From positions 310,001 to 374,000 of the forward strand of contig NZ_QIBY01000001.1 in NCBI RefSeq assembly GCF_003725335.1: a stretch of DNA of 64,000 bases. Direction: 5' to 3'. Positions 17,321-26,567 of the stretch are shown in pieces. A program made the translations under genes and the position numbers. This stretch comes from Parvibacter caecicola. GTDB lineage: Bacteria > Actinomycetota > Coriobacteriia > Coriobacteriales > Eggerthellaceae. The notes beneath the pieces were generated by a model. The model searched no databases. It was not told the DNA's origin and saw nothing but the letters and a program-made list of their open reading frames with translations. Positions within the stretch are counted from its first letter, which is position 1. Every line of letters starts with the position of its first letter.

Positions 17321-19234
17321 CTAGTCGGTGGGCAGAATCACCGGCAGGAACTCGCTGGCAGTCAGTCTAGCCATGCGCATGCCGTTTTTCAACCGAATGC
17401 GGTCCACCTTCAACTTCAGCTTTTCAGCCCCCACCAGGTCGATGGACGTGAAATAGGAAACCTGCAGCTGATCGGTGGCCTTCCCCAGCACCGTGTAGAG
17501 GAAGCGGGTGTCCGCTTCGTGCATCTTCTCCTGCTTGTCCAGCGTCACCACCGTGGTGTCGAAGTAATCGCGCTCGGGGATGAACCCGTTGTCGAAGCCG
17601 CACACCAAAAGCGCCTTGGGAGAAGAGCCCACCACATGGGCGCCCGAGCCCATCATCACGCCGCCGTTGCCTTCCAGCCGGGAGTCGGTGAGGCGATCGG
17701 TAACCGTGGCGGCGATGACCTTGGCGGTAGCGGCGCCCGGGACGGGGGCGCAGAAGGACACCACCATTTCCTCCACCTTTTCGGGAATAATGGTCTCTCG
17801 CACCGAAGCCGGAGCCGTGGCGTCCACCGCGGCCACCAACTTGCGGATCAGCTCAAGGCCGGACAAGCCGTCCACCTGCTCCACCACCGCGCAGCCGCTG
17901 CGATAGGCCGCCACAATGCGACCGGCGCCCGCAGAGATGAGCGATGCCGCGCCGGCGTCCATTGCGGTCAGCGCCTGCAGGGTTTCCAGCAGGTTATAGC
18001 CCTTGTCCTTGGCCCATGCGTAAATCTCGGACAAAGCGGCGCTGTTGCCCAGGTAGTCGCCAAAACCGATCCAGCAACGCCATGCGAGGCAGTTCTCAGG
18101 GTCGGCCGCCAATTGCAGGGCGGTGATTACCCGCGCCGGCGCGCAACGGGCGTAATCGCGATAGTCGCCCGCGGCCAAACGGCCGTCGAAGGCACTGTTC
18201 ACCGCGATACCCTGCTCGGTCAGGTAGCGCTTGAGCTGACGGGCCCACTGCTTGTTGAAGGTGAGCAGGAAGATGTCTTCGGCGGTAACGCCCGCCTCAG
18301 ACAGCTGCCCCACGCGCTGGGCGATGGAGCTGAACTCATCGTGGGAGGTATCGCAGGGGAACTCCCCGAAGCTCACCGACGCGTCCAGGTTATCGGGGTT
18401 GCCCAACACCACCGCACCGGCTTCCAACTCATCCGCCAGCACCTGGGCCGCATGGAGGCTGGCACCGCACAGATGGCAGTCCTCCAAGGCGCGCACTTCG
18501 GCACCGGCCTGCTCCAGCTCGTCAACGCCGGCGCCGTAAGGATAGCTGTCGTACACCTCGATGCACGCCAGCGGATCGGCCGCGGCGGTCACCGACTGCC
18601 GCGCCACCATGTTCGCCACGAACTGGGAAGCGCGAGAGAGCTGCTGGTAGTCGTCCACCAGCACGTGATCTACCGAAACCGCCGCCAGCGCATCCTCGTG
18701 GCCATGCAGGTAGCCCCAGGTAAGGGCGGCCAGCTCCGGTTCGAGGATGGAGCGGGTGAAGCCCAGCGTCCCCTTCAGCATGCCGTGCACCGACTCTTCT
18801 TCCGCCGTCACCAACCACTCCGGGTCCTCCCCGGAAAGCTCGGTCCAGCCGCGGTAGAAGAACTTGAGCATCTCGCGCAGCCGCTTGATCTTCAAACCGG
18901 ACACTTTCATGTCCTCCATGATGAAGGCCTGCTCGAACGAACTGACCAGGCGCGGGTCGCGGCCGGTGGCCTCGCGGGCGGCCGGCGTGGACAGCACCTC
19001 CAGGCAGAAAGCCCGGGGCGTGGTCACCCGAACCGCGCCCACACCGGCAGCGGCGAGGCGCTTTTCCAGCTGAGCGGCAGCATCGGGAGTGGACGCGAAA
19101 ACCAGTAGGCTTTCCGGCGCGGCTCCGGCGGCCACCTTCTCAGCGGCCGCGGCCACGAGAGCGGAGGTCTTGCCGGTTCCCACAGCGCCCTTGTACAGGA
19201 CAACTTCCGGGGCAGTACGCAGGGTTAAGGTCAT
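17321..19234 (-). CDS. Degenerate UvrD-like SF1 ATPase in a redox-maturation operon
   Basis: 637 aa. The fold is that of a UvrD-type helicase: Walker A GAVGTGKTSAL (about residues 17-27), motif II as VDDYQQLSR instead of DExQ, a motif III-like AAADPLACIEVY, motif IV-like DIFLLTFNKQWARQLK, and a motif VI region ADTRFLYTVLGKA in which the usual T-R-A arginine finger reads G-K-A. Catalytic turnover is therefore doubtful even though nucleotide binding looks intact. No nuclease domain is visible. It follows the NapH-like gene by 30 bases and ends the operon at a large terminator. Its role is unknown; co-occurrence with TorD and ferredoxin genes suggests a link to assembly or regulation of an electron-transfer enzyme rather than bulk DNA repair. 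Confidence 0.7.
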   Translation of the reverse strand: MTLTLRTAPEVVLYKGAVGTGKTSALVAAAAEKVAAGAAPESLLVFASTPDAAAQLEKRLAAAGVGAVRVTTPRAFCLEVLSTPAAREATGRDPRLVSSFEQAFIMEDMKVSGLKIKRLREMLKFFYRGWTELSGEDPEWLVTAEEESVHGMLKGTLGFTRSILEPELAALTWGYLHGHEDALAAVSVDHVLVDDYQQLSRASQFVANMVARQSVTAAADPLACIEVYDSYPYGAGVDELEQAGAEVRALEDCHLCGASLHAAQVLADELEAGAVVLGNPDNLDASVSFGEFPCDTSHDEFSSIAQRVGQLSEAGVTAEDIFLLTFNKQWARQLKRYLTEQGIAVNSAFDGRLAAGDYRDYARCAPARVITALQLAADPENCLAWRCWIGFGDYLGNSAALSEIYAWAKDKGYNLLETLQALTAMDAGAASLISAGAGRIVAAYRSGCAVVEQVDGLSGLELIRKLVAAVDATAPASVRETIIPEKVEEMVVSFCAPVPGAATAKVIAATVTDRLTDSRLEGNGGVMMGSGAHVVGSSPKALLVCGFDNGFIPERDYFDTTVVTLDKQEKMHEADTRFLYTVLGKATDQLQVSYFTSIDLVGAEKLKLKVDRIRLKNGMRMARLTASEFLPVILPTD

Positions 19235-19264
19235 AAGACGATCTTCTTTCTTGAAGTTGGGCGC

Positions 19265-20251
19265 CTATGCGCTGGCCTCTGCCCCCACCTCGTCGCCCGC
19301 AGGCATAGCGGTGGGTTTCTGGGGCAGGAACGGCATTTTGATCGCCGAGGTGGGGCAGTTTTCAACGCAAGCGCGGCACTTGGTGCACTCGCTGAAGGAC
19401 ATGCCGGCCTCGGGATGGCGCGGATTGATACCTTGCGGGCACACCTGCGAGCAGATCTCGCAGGAACGGCCCTTTGCGGACTCCAGACACTTGGCGTTGT
19501 CGATGGTGGGCACGAAGGTCTTGTTGCCCTTGCCGATGAGGCTCATCAGCGCAGAGATGGGGCAGATCTTCGAGCACCACTTGCGGAACACCAAAAGTTC
19601 CAGGATGAGGATGACGGGAACCACCACCACCGACCAGGTTACATCGCCGAAGGCGAACAGGCGCATAACCAGCAAGATGGTGGCCAGCGTCAAGCCAATG
19701 GGGCAAATGAGGCAGAATACCGGGAAGCCGAAGATGGCCGCGGACACCAGGGAGCCGCCCAGGATCACATGGCGCGAGTCCAGCTTCTGGAACTTGCTGG
19801 CACAGGAGCCGCAGCTGCCGGAGCAGCCCTTGAGAGCGTTCTTCTCTTCCTCGGTCAGCGCGTCGCCGGCCGCCTTCTTCTTGTCGGCTGCCATGGCGGC
19901 CATGGCAGCTTCCGGCTCAAGGGCGGCGACACCGGTCATGTCGGTGTTGGAAGCCTTGCCGCCGAAAATGCCGCGAATCTTGGAAACCACGGGCACCGGG
20001 CAGATCCAGCCGCAGAAGGCGCGGGCGAACAGCAGAATGAGCACCACTACCACCACGAGCGAAATGAGCACGCGGGGCACGGCCATCTTGGAGGCCACCA
20101 GGGTGAGCAGGCTGCCCAGCGGGCAGAGCAGCGAGATGTCCATCCAGCCGAAGGCGGAGATGGTGCCGATGCCGAAAGCGGTCACGTAGCCGATGGCCAC
20201 CAGCAGCAACACCACCAAGGGGATGATGACGCGAAGCTTGTTGGATTTCAT
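19265..20251 (-). CDS. NapH/MauN-like membrane 4Fe-4S protein
   Basis: 328 aa membrane ferredoxin of the NapH/CcoG-like group, which passes electrons between quinol and periplasmic or cytoplasmic redox partners. About five to six hydrophobic segments are apparent. FCGWICPVP, FCLICPIG and WCSKICPISAL are CxxxCP motifs on membrane loops. The C-terminal domain has two [4Fe-4S] sets (CEICSQVCPQG and CTKCRACVENCP). An extra cytoplasmic-looking insert of about 60 residues after the second segment carries CSGSCGSC. It follows the NapG-like gene by 15 bases. Confidence 0.85.
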   Translation of the reverse strand: MKSNKLRVIIPLVVLLLVAIGYVTAFGIGTISAFGWMDISLLCPLGSLLTLVASKMAVPRVLISLVVVVVLILLFARAFCGWICPVPVVSKIRGIFGGKASNTDMTGVAALEPEAAMAAMAADKKKAAGDALTEEEKNALKGCSGSCGSCASKFQKLDSRHVILGGSLVSAAIFGFPVFCLICPIGLTLATILLVMRLFAFGDVTWSVVVVPVILILELLVFRKWCSKICPISALMSLIGKGNKTFVPTIDNAKCLESAKGRSCEICSQVCPQGINPRHPEAGMSFSECTKCRACVENCPTSAIKMPFLPQKPTAMPAGDEVGAEASA

Positions 20252-20266
20252 GAATATCCCCTTCCC

Positions 20267-20917
20267 TTACTGAATGGGCTCGACGATGATGGCGCGGCGG
20301 TTGGCGCCGGCGGTGATGGAACCGTTCTGCATGGAAACGCAGACGCTTTCGCAGGCACCGCAGCCGTTGCACTTGTCGTCGATCACGTAGGGACGGTTGT
20401 TTTCATCCAGCTCGATGGCGTCGTACTCGCAGGCGTCGTAGCAGAAACGGCAGCCGATGAGGCGGTAGGCCAGGCAGAGGTCGGTGTCCAGATCGGCCAG
20501 GCCCAGCAGGGTGTTCTCGGCCGTGGCGCCCTGGGGCAGTTCCAGCGCTTTGGTGGGGCACACCTTCACGCACAGCGGATCGCCGCCGTTCTCTTCCTTA
20601 CACCAGTCGCACCAGTCCTGGCTGTAGGTCATGACCGGGGTGCGCATGTTCAAGATGCCGTTCTCGATGTGAGCAGGAGCGATGACGTTGCGGGGGCACA
20701 CCTCATAGCACTTCTCGCAATGGATGCAAGCGGAAACCAGCTGATCCTCGTTCTGGCCTCCCGGAGGGCGCACCAGCGGATCGGAGCCGACATAGCGCAC
20801 AGCGCCAAGGCCGCAAAGAACCGCAGTGCCTCCTAACCCCACTAACAGCGAGCGCCGAGAAATGACGCCGCTCGAACCCTCCTCTACGGGAGCGTTCTTC
20901 TCTTTTTGCTCGGTCAT
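20267..20917 (-). CDS. NapG/MauM-like ferredoxin with Tat signal
   Basis: 216 aa. A twin-arginine signal is visible at about residues 20-40 (ISRRSLLVGLGGTAVL), so the folded protein is exported. The mature part has four cysteine sets for [4Fe-4S] clusters: CIHCEKCYEVCP, CDWCKEENGGDPLCVKVCP, CRFCYDACEYD with an upstream Cys, and CNGCGACESVC. This is the NapG layout. With the NapH-like protein that follows 15 bases downstream it should form a quinol-oxidising module delivering electrons to a periplasmic reductase; that reductase is not encoded in this operon. Confidence 0.88.
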   Translation of the reverse strand: MTEQKEKNAPVEEGSSGVISRRSLLVGLGGTAVLCGLGAVRYVGSDPLVRPPGGQNEDQLVSACIHCEKCYEVCPRNVIAPAHIENGILNMRTPVMTYSQDWCDWCKEENGGDPLCVKVCPTKALELPQGATAENTLLGLADLDTDLCLAYRLIGCRFCYDACEYDAIELDENNRPYVIDDKCNGCGACESVCVSMQNGSITAGANRRAIIVEPIQ

Positions 20918-20971
20918 GGCTCCTTCTCCTCTCCCTAAACGAATAGGTTCCCGACTCCCAGCAAATTATTT

Positions 20972-21694
20972 CTACGCCTGCAGCAAGTCCTGCAGGAACT
21001 CGAAATCAACGGTCATGAATCCGTCGGTCAGGCTGGCCAGGCCCCGGTACAGATCCGTCTTGGCGAAACGACGCATGTCGGAGGTCATCATGGGCACCCA
21101 GGCCATCAGGTGGTCCTCCAGGAAGTTCTTCTGGGTGGTGAGCAGCTCGATGGCGGCGTCCTCGTCGCCGGCCTTCAGCGCGTCCACGGTGCGGTTGGCC
21201 AGGATTTGCATGAACTCCAGTTCCAGCGCCAGGTGGTCTTCCGCCTCTTTCCAGGTTTCCTGCTTGTCCAGCCCCTGGCTGCGGTAGATGGCCAGCACCT
21301 CGTCGCGGGCGTCCTGCATCATCAGGCGCTTCTCGGAGGTGTACACCGACTCGTACGGGTAAGCGGCCGAGAAGGCGTCCACGCCGTGGCCGATGAAGGT
21401 GCGCACGTAGTCGATGGCCAAATCGGTGATGGTGTTGCCCCAGGTGTTGGAAAGGAAGGTGGCAATGAGGCGGTAGCCCTCGTCTACCTGGCTGTTGCCG
21501 GTGGCGGCGGGGAAGCGCATGCCCTTCATTTCCTTCAGGAACTCCTCATCCACCTCAACGCGGTACAGGCGGGACAGCAGGCCGTAGGTAGCGGAACGCT
21601 GCTCGGTGATGGAGATGAGGGCCGCTTTGGTCTCCTCGTCCATCGGCTCGTCAACTTCGGTTTCCTCCACGATTTCAGTGATTTCTTCAGTCAT
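20972..21694 (-). CDS. TorD/DmsD family molybdoenzyme chaperone
   Basis: 240 aa all-helical cytoplasmic chaperone. The family signature appears as EAEDHLALELEFMQ (about residues 144-157) and NFLEDHLMAWVP (about 184-195), preceded by AYPYESVYTSEKRLMMQ. These proteins bind the Tat signal of a molybdoenzyme and help insert the cofactor. The N-terminus has a 20-residue acidic extension. It lies between the winged-helix gene and the NapG-like gene; the client enzyme is elsewhere, with the molybdoenzyme at 61739-64000 as one candidate. Confidence 0.87.
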   Translation of the reverse strand: MTEEITEIVEETEVDEPMDEETKAALISITEQRSATYGLLSRLYRVEVDEEFLKEMKGMRFPAATGNSQVDEGYRLIATFLSNTWGNTITDLAIDYVRTFIGHGVDAFSAAYPYESVYTSEKRLMMQDARDEVLAIYRSQGLDKQETWKEAEDHLALELEFMQILANRTVDALKAGDEDAAIELLTTQKNFLEDHLMAWVPMMTSDMRRFAKTDLYRGLASLTDGFMTVDFEFLQDLLQA

Positions 21695-21745
21695 TTGATA
21701 TGCATCCTTTTCTCAAGGGAACAAGTTTCGGGAAGGTTCCGCGCT

Positions 21746-22570
21746 CTAAGCGTCGGCGTTCTCGGCCTCATCGCCGCCCTGGGTCGCCATCATTTCCTTC
21801 ACGATGGCCAGGCCCTCGCGGCCGATTTCAGTAGTGGTCCAGGTGTCGGCCCACTCCAGCGCATCGCACTTCTCCAGCTTATCGATGAAGTGCGGCGCGT
21901 ACAGGCGCGGCTTTTGCACCAGCGGATCGTCGTCCACCTGGGCGTTGATTTCCTTCACGGTCTTGCCGTCCTCGCAGATGGTGAGGATGCGCTCGTAAAT
22001 GGGAAGGTAAAGGGTGTCCTGCTCCAGGATGTCGCGCAGGCGGTCCAGCGGACGGTCGGAATCCAGGTACTCGGCCCCCTCCTCGGTGATCACCCAGTAA
22101 ATCTCGGGCGGATCCACCGGCTGGAGATACTCCACACCGTCGATTTCCACGATTTCCGGCTCGTTGTGGATGTTCTCGTAGGGCTCGCCCTCTTCGGTGA
22201 CGCGGGTGATGGCGCCCGCCTGCTCCAGCAGGGCGGACAGGTTGCCGGAAGAGTACACCGAGAAGTTGTGGGCCTGCAGCTCGTCCACTTTGGCTTCAAG
22301 CGCGGTGGTGGATTGCGGGGTTTCCACGAAGGCGAGGATGCCCAGCAGCGTCTTGCGGCGCGGGGCCATCGACTTGAACAGGTTCTGGATGCGCTCGGCG
22401 GCAGGAATTTCCGGAACCGCTATCTCCTCAGCGGCGTGCTCCTCCCCCAGATAGCCCTCGATGCCAACGTAATCGTCGTCATCTTCCTCCGGTTCAACTT
22501 CATCCAGTGGGTTGTAGTCCTCGAAATCGGACTCAAGATCTAGTTCAAGAAAAGAATTATCGTTCGTCAC
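21746..22570 (-). CDS. Acidic winged-helix-like protein of unknown function
   Basis: 274 aa from a GTG at 22570 (GAGGGGCGG upstream); an in-frame reading to 22735 overlaps the promoter and was rejected. I do not recognise a named family. The first 60 residues are strongly acidic (VEPEEDDDDY). The rest reads as two winged-helix-like units: AERIQNLFKSMAPRRKTLLGIL with SGNLSALLEQAGAITRV and YWVITEEGAEYL, then LPIYERILTICEDGKTVKEI with FIDKLEKC and WTTTEIGREGL. It heads the operon with torD, napG-like, napH-like and the UvrD-like gene. It could be the operon's regulator or a protein-protein adaptor; the acidic N-terminus argues against simple DNA binding. Confidence 0.6.
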   Translation of the reverse strand: MTNDNSFLELDLESDFEDYNPLDEVEPEEDDDDYVGIEGYLGEEHAAEEIAVPEIPAAERIQNLFKSMAPRRKTLLGILAFVETPQSTTALEAKVDELQAHNFSVYSSGNLSALLEQAGAITRVTEEGEPYENIHNEPEIVEIDGVEYLQPVDPPEIYWVITEEGAEYLDSDRPLDRLRDILEQDTLYLPIYERILTICEDGKTVKEINAQVDDDPLVQKPRLYAPHFIDKLEKCDALEWADTWTTTEIGREGLAIVKEMMATQGGDEAENADA

Positions 22571-22703
22571 AATAACCGCCCCTCTAAATAACGTTTGACA
22601 AATACCTTGCGCATTAAAGCACAAAGTGGTGACCCGCGCCCCCGCGGACCAACTTTTGCAAACATTATCCGTGCGATTACTTCGAACGGTTTCCCCAACG
22701 GCA

Positions 22704-22731
22704 ATGGTAGCAGAGGTTTCACCCCTGTCAA
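22704..22731 (-). promoter_or_regulatory. Sigma-70-type promoter of the winged-helix/TorD/NapGH operon
   Basis: On the minus strand TTGACA (22726-22731), a 16-base spacer and TACCAT (22704-22709). Transcription from it would give a leader of about 125 bases before the GTG at 22570. The leader has GC-rich inverted bits but no motif I recognise. Confidence 0.7.
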
Positions 22732-22863
22732 GCAACCCCTCGCCGCGCGGCCCGTTTACCCCCGCCGCGCAACGAAAGGCGAATCAAGCACGCAGGCAAA
22801 CAGCGCCCTTCGGGCAGAGCCCGCCCATGACATTAACCCCGTCCCCCTGTCATCAAGCCTTGC

Positions 22864-23028
22864 CGGTTGACACGCAAGTAGCCGAGGGTTTCCCAGGTGC
22901 CCCGGATTGGCCCGAAGGGCAGCCGAGCGGCCTTCGGGCCGTGAGGGCAAGCCCTGAGCGCCAAGGCGGGGCGCATGGGGAATCCTCGGCGGACGAGGGG
23001 TTCCGGTGGCCGACAGGCCACCGGAACA
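22864..23028 (-). repeat. GTTCCGG intergenic repeat, copy 2
   Basis: About 165 bases directly after the ilvC stop. On the minus strand: a hairpin TTCCGGTGGCC/GGCCACCGGAA (23001-23026), CCATGCGCC, a central hairpin GGCCCGAAGGCC, CCAATCCGGGGCACCTGG and CCTCGGCTACTTGC. It matches the blocks of the copies at 17065 and 49065. The first hairpin could act as the ilvC 3' end, though it has no T-run. The rest of this gap (22732-22863) shows nothing identifiable. Confidence 0.6.
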
Positions 23029-23030
23029 AC

Positions 23031-24023
23031 CTACTTAACCCAGGTGAACATGGAGCGGATCTTCTCTCCGGTCTTCTCGATTTCGTGGTCGTTGATGGCT
23101 TCGCGCTGCTCGATGAGCCACTTGTGGTTGTTGTTGCAATCGGCCACGAACTCCTCAGCGAAGCTGCCGTCCTGGATGCGGGCCAAAATTTCGCGCATGG
23201 CCTCGCGGGACTGCTCGTTAATCACCTTCGGGCCGGCGTAGTACTCCCCGTACTCGGCGGTGTTGGAGATGGAGTAGTTCATGAAGTGGATGCCGCTCTC
23301 GTACATGAGGTCAACGATCATCTTCATCTCGTGGTAACACTCGAAATACGCCAGCTCGGGCGGATAACCGGCCTCCACCAACGTCTCGAAGCCAGCCTTC
23401 ACCAGCTCTACGAGGCCGCCGCACAGCACCGCCTGCTCGCCGAAGAGGTCCTCTTCGGTCTCCTCCTTGAAGGTTGCCTTGATGATGCCGCTGCGGGCAC
23501 CGCCCACGCCCCAGGCATAAGACAGGGCGATGTCCCAGGCATCCCCGGTGGCGTCCTGCTCAACGCACACCAAATCCGGCACGCCGGAGCCCTCCGTGTA
23601 CTGGCGGCGCACGATGTGGCCGGGGCCCTTGGGGGCGCACATGATCACGTTCACCGTCTCGGGCGGGGTGATGTAGCCGTAGTGGATGTTGAAGCCGTGG
23701 GCGAAGGCCAGAGTATCGCCGTCTTTCAGGTGCGGGGCAATGAACTCCTCGTACACCTGGGGCTGCAGCTCGTCGGGCACCAAGATCATGATGAGGTCGG
23801 CCTCCTCGGCGGCGGTGTCCATGGTCATCACCTTCAGGCCCGCTTCTTCCGCCTTGGCCCAGGAGGACGAACCCTCGCGCAAACCCACCCGCACGTCAAC
23901 GCCGGAGTCCTTGAGATTCAGGGCATGGGCGTGGCCCTGGGACCCGTAGCCGATCACCGCCACCTTCTTGTTCTTGATGATTTCCGGATTCACGTCCTCT
24001 TCGTAATAGATTGTCACAGCCAT
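23031..24023 (-). CDS. ilvC: Ketol-acid reductoisomerase
   Basis: 330 aa class I enzyme of valine/isoleucine synthesis: isomerises and reduces acetolactate with NAD(P)H and Mg. Rossmann motif [17 protein letters not shown] (about residues 24-40), the cofactor-specificity loop [29 protein letters not shown], and the Mg/substrate residues in [17 protein letters not shown] chose ATG 24023 with AAAGGAAAG upstream, not the reading from 24071. It is the last gene of the ilvDBNC operon. Confidence 0.95.
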   Translation of the reverse strand: MAVTIYYEEDVNPEIIKNKKVAVIGYGSQGHAHALNLKDSGVDVRVGLREGSSSWAKAEEAGLKVMTMDTAAEEADLIMILVPDELQPQVYEEFIAPHLKDGDTLAFAHGFNIHYGYITPPETVNVIMCAPKGPGHIVRRQYTEGSGVPDLVCVEQDATGDAWDIALSYAWGVGGARSGIIKATFKEETEEDLFGEQAVLCGGLVELVKAGFETLVEAGYPPELAYFECYHEMKMIVDLMYESGIHFMNYSISNTAEYGEYYAGPKVINEQSREAMREILARIQDGSFAEEFVADCNNNHKWLIEQREAINDHEIEKTGEKIRSMFTWVK

Positions 24024-24092
24024 GGTGTTCGCTTTCCTTTCGTCTCGGCTGATTGCGTTTTCTATAATCACGGGCGCCCGGCCCGGTGATGC

Positions 24093-24575
24093 CTATTCCT
24101 TCGAGCTGCGGCTCATGGCGATGGTGCCGGTGCGCACTGTCTCCTTGATGCCGTAAGCCCGCAGCAAGTCCTCCAAACCCTTCAGCTTCGGCCCGTCGCC
24201 AGTGGCCTCGATGGTAAGGGAATTGCGCCCCACGTCAACAATCTTCGCCCGGAAAATGTTGGCGATCTCTATAATCTCGCTGCGCCGTTCGGGGCTGGCG
24301 TTCACCTTGTACAGCACCAGTTCGCGGTCGATGGCGTTGTCGTTGGTGAGGTCGGTGATCTTGTGCACGCTTATCAGCTTGTGAAGCTGCTTGGTAATTT
24401 GCTCGTAGGCCACATCGTCGGCCACCACGATGGCGGTCACCCGCGACATGGTGGGGTCTTCGGTGGGGCCCACCGACAGCGACTCGATGTTGAAGCCGCG
24501 GCGGGAAATGAGGCCAGTGACGCGGGACAGCACGCCCGGCTTGTTCTCCACCAGCACTGAGAGCACGTGGTACAT
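24093..24575 (-). CDS. ilvN: Acetolactate synthase small (regulatory) subunit
   Basis: 160 aa. An N-terminal ACT domain reads HVLSVLVENKPGVLSRVTGL and GFNIESLSVGPTEDPTMSR, the site for valine feedback. The C-terminal half has RELVLYKVNA and RSEIIEIANIFRAKIVDVG as in IlvH/IlvN. Starts 3 bases after the ilvB stop with GAGG upstream, and precedes ilvC by 69 bases. Confidence 0.95.
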   Translation of the reverse strand: MYHVLSVLVENKPGVLSRVTGLISRRGFNIESLSVGPTEDPTMSRVTAIVVADDVAYEQITKQLHKLISVHKITDLTNDNAIDRELVLYKVNASPERRSEIIEIANIFRAKIVDVGRNSLTIEATGDGPKLKGLEDLLRAYGIKETVRTGTIAMSRSSKE

Positions 24576-24578
24576 CCT

Positions 24579-26567
24579 CTATGCCTCCTCTCCCGCTTCA
24601 GGGGCCGTCTTCTGGGCAAGCCCCGCCGCTTCGGCCGCGCTGCGCTCCATCCGCTGCCCCACATCTTCGGGGTTGAATTCCCAGCGGCCGCCGAACTGGG
24701 CGTCCAGCTGGGCGCACGGGGAAACGGTGGGGGGCTTCTGGGCGCCGGCGGGCATGTCGGTGCGCACCGCCCCCACCGCCACGTCGATGGCCCCCATGAT
24801 GTTGTCCAGCGCAGCGCCGGGGGCCACCATGGGATACACGTTCTGCTCACGGGAAATGGCCACGTCCAAAAGGTAGGGCCCCTCGCTTGCCAGCATCTCG
24901 TCAAGGGCGGCGTCCACCTGGGCCGGGTCGGCGATGCGCCTCCCCTGCCAACCGTAGGCGTCCGCCAGCTTCACGAAGTCGGGCACCGGTTCTAGCAGCG
25001 TTTGGGAATAGCGCTTGTCGTAGAACAGCTTTTGCCACTGGTGCACCATCCCCAAGCAGCGGTTGTCCAAAATGAGCACCTTCACGTTGGCCCCGTTGAT
25101 GGAGGCGGTGGCCATCTCCTGGCTATTCATCTGGAACGACCCGTCGCCGGCGATGCACACCACCGTTTTGCCCGGATGGGCCACGGCGGCACCGATGGCG
25201 GCGGGGAAACCGAAGCCCATGGTGCCCAGGCCGCCGCTGGACAGGAAGCTGCGGGGCACCTCGCGATCCACGAATTGATGGGCCCACATTTGATGTTGCC
25301 CCACCTCGGTGGTGACGATGGACGCCCGTGGATCCAGCTTGTCCGACAGCTTCTTCAGCACCACCTCGGGCACGATCTCGTCGGTGGCGTCCCCCACGTT
25401 GGGATGGTAGAAGGGATAGCGCTCGTGCCATTTGCCGATGCGCTCCAGCCATTCCGAATCGGCCGGCGCCGCGCCGTCTTTGCGCAGCTGTTCCACCATG
25501 GCAGCCAGCACGCCCTTCAAATCGCCCACGATGGGCACCTGCGCCTCCCGCACCTTGCCGATTTCAGCGGGGTCGATGTCGATGTGGATCACCTGCGCGA
25601 ACGGGGCGAACTCAGAAAGCCGCCCGGTAACCCGGTCGGAGAAGCGGGCACCGCAGGTGATGAGCAGATCGCACTCGGTCATGGCCAAGTTGGAGTACTT
25701 CGCCCCGTGCATGCCCACCGCCCCCAAATTCAACAGATGGCTGGCGGGAACGCCCCCTTTGCCCATGAGGGTGGTGACCACCGGTATCTGCATCAGGGAA
25801 GACAGCGCCACCAGCTCCTCCGACGCGTTGGCGCTTATCACGCCGCCGCCCACGTACAAAAGCGGCCGCTTCGAGGCCTCGATCAACTTGCATGCGGCGC
25901 GCACTTGCTTGGCGTTGCCGCGGTAGGTGGGCTTGTAGGAGGGCAGGTTCACCTCGTCCGGGTACTCGAACACCATCTTGGCCCCTGCCAAGTCGCTGGG
26001 AACGTCGATGAGCACCGGGCCCGGCCGGCCGGTGACGGCGATGTGGAAGGCCTCGCGGATGGTGCGGGTGAGCTCGTCGGTGGACTGCAGCAGAAACGAG
26101 TGCTTCACCACCGGCATGGTGATGCCCACGATATCGGACTCCTGGAACGAATCGGTGCCGATAACGGCACGGGGCACCTGACCGGTAATCACCACCAGGG
26201 GCACCGAATCCATGTAGGCGGTGGCGATGCCGGTAACCGTGTTGGTGGCGCCGGGGCCGGAGGTGACGATGGCCACGCCGGGGCGCCCGGTAGAGCGGGC
26301 GTAGCCATCGGCCATGTGAACGGCCCCCTGCTCGTGGCGGGCCAGCACATGGTTAATCTGCCGGGAATCGTAGAGGGCATCGTAGAGCTTGATGGCCTGG
26401 CCGCCGGGATAGCCGAAAACGGTGTCCACCCCTTCCGCCTCCAGAGAGGCCACCACCGCCTCGGCTCCCAGCATGGTTTTCCCCTGCTTCGGGGTTTTAG
26501 AGCCGGCGCCGCGCGGAGCCCCCACTGCGGCGGCAGTGCGCCGCGGTTCGCTTACGGAATTGCTCAT
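24579..26567 (-). CDS. ilvB: Acetolactate synthase large subunit
   Basis: 662 aa thiamine-diphosphate enzyme joining two pyruvates, or pyruvate and 2-oxobutyrate. The N-terminal domain has GYPGGQAIKLYDAL and the catalytic Glu in ARHEQGAVHMADGYAR; the FAD-binding middle domain follows; the ThDP motif GDGSFQMNSQEMATA is near residue 475. It has about 30 extra residues before the usual start and about 50 extra at the C-terminus compared with E. coli IlvI. The ATG overlaps the ilvD stop by 4 bases. Confidence 0.95.
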   Translation of the reverse strand: MSNSVSEPRRTAAAVGAPRGAGSKTPKQGKTMLGAEAVVASLEAEGVDTVFGYPGGQAIKLYDALYDSRQINHVLARHEQGAVHMADGYARSTGRPGVAIVTSGPGATNTVTGIATAYMDSVPLVVITGQVPRAVIGTDSFQESDIVGITMPVVKHSFLLQSTDELTRTIREAFHIAVTGRPGPVLIDVPSDLAGAKMVFEYPDEVNLPSYKPTYRGNAKQVRAACKLIEASKRPLLYVGGGVISANASEELVALSSLMQIPVVTTLMGKGGVPASHLLNLGAVGMHGAKYSNLAMTECDLLITCGARFSDRVTGRLSEFAPFAQVIHIDIDPAEIGKVREAQVPIVGDLKGVLAAMVEQLRKDGAAPADSEWLERIGKWHERYPFYHPNVGDATDEIVPEVVLKKLSDKLDPRASIVTTEVGQHQMWAHQFVDREVPRSFLSSGGLGTMGFGFPAAIGAAVAHPGKTVVCIAGDGSFQMNSQEMATASINGANVKVLILDNRCLGMVHQWQKLFYDKRYSQTLLEPVPDFVKLADAYGWQGRRIADPAQVDAALDEMLASEGPYLLDVAISREQNVYPMVAPGAALDNIMGAIDVAVGAVRTDMPAGAQKPPTVSPCAQLDAQFGGRWEFNPEDVGQRMERSAAEAAGLAQKTAPEAGEEA

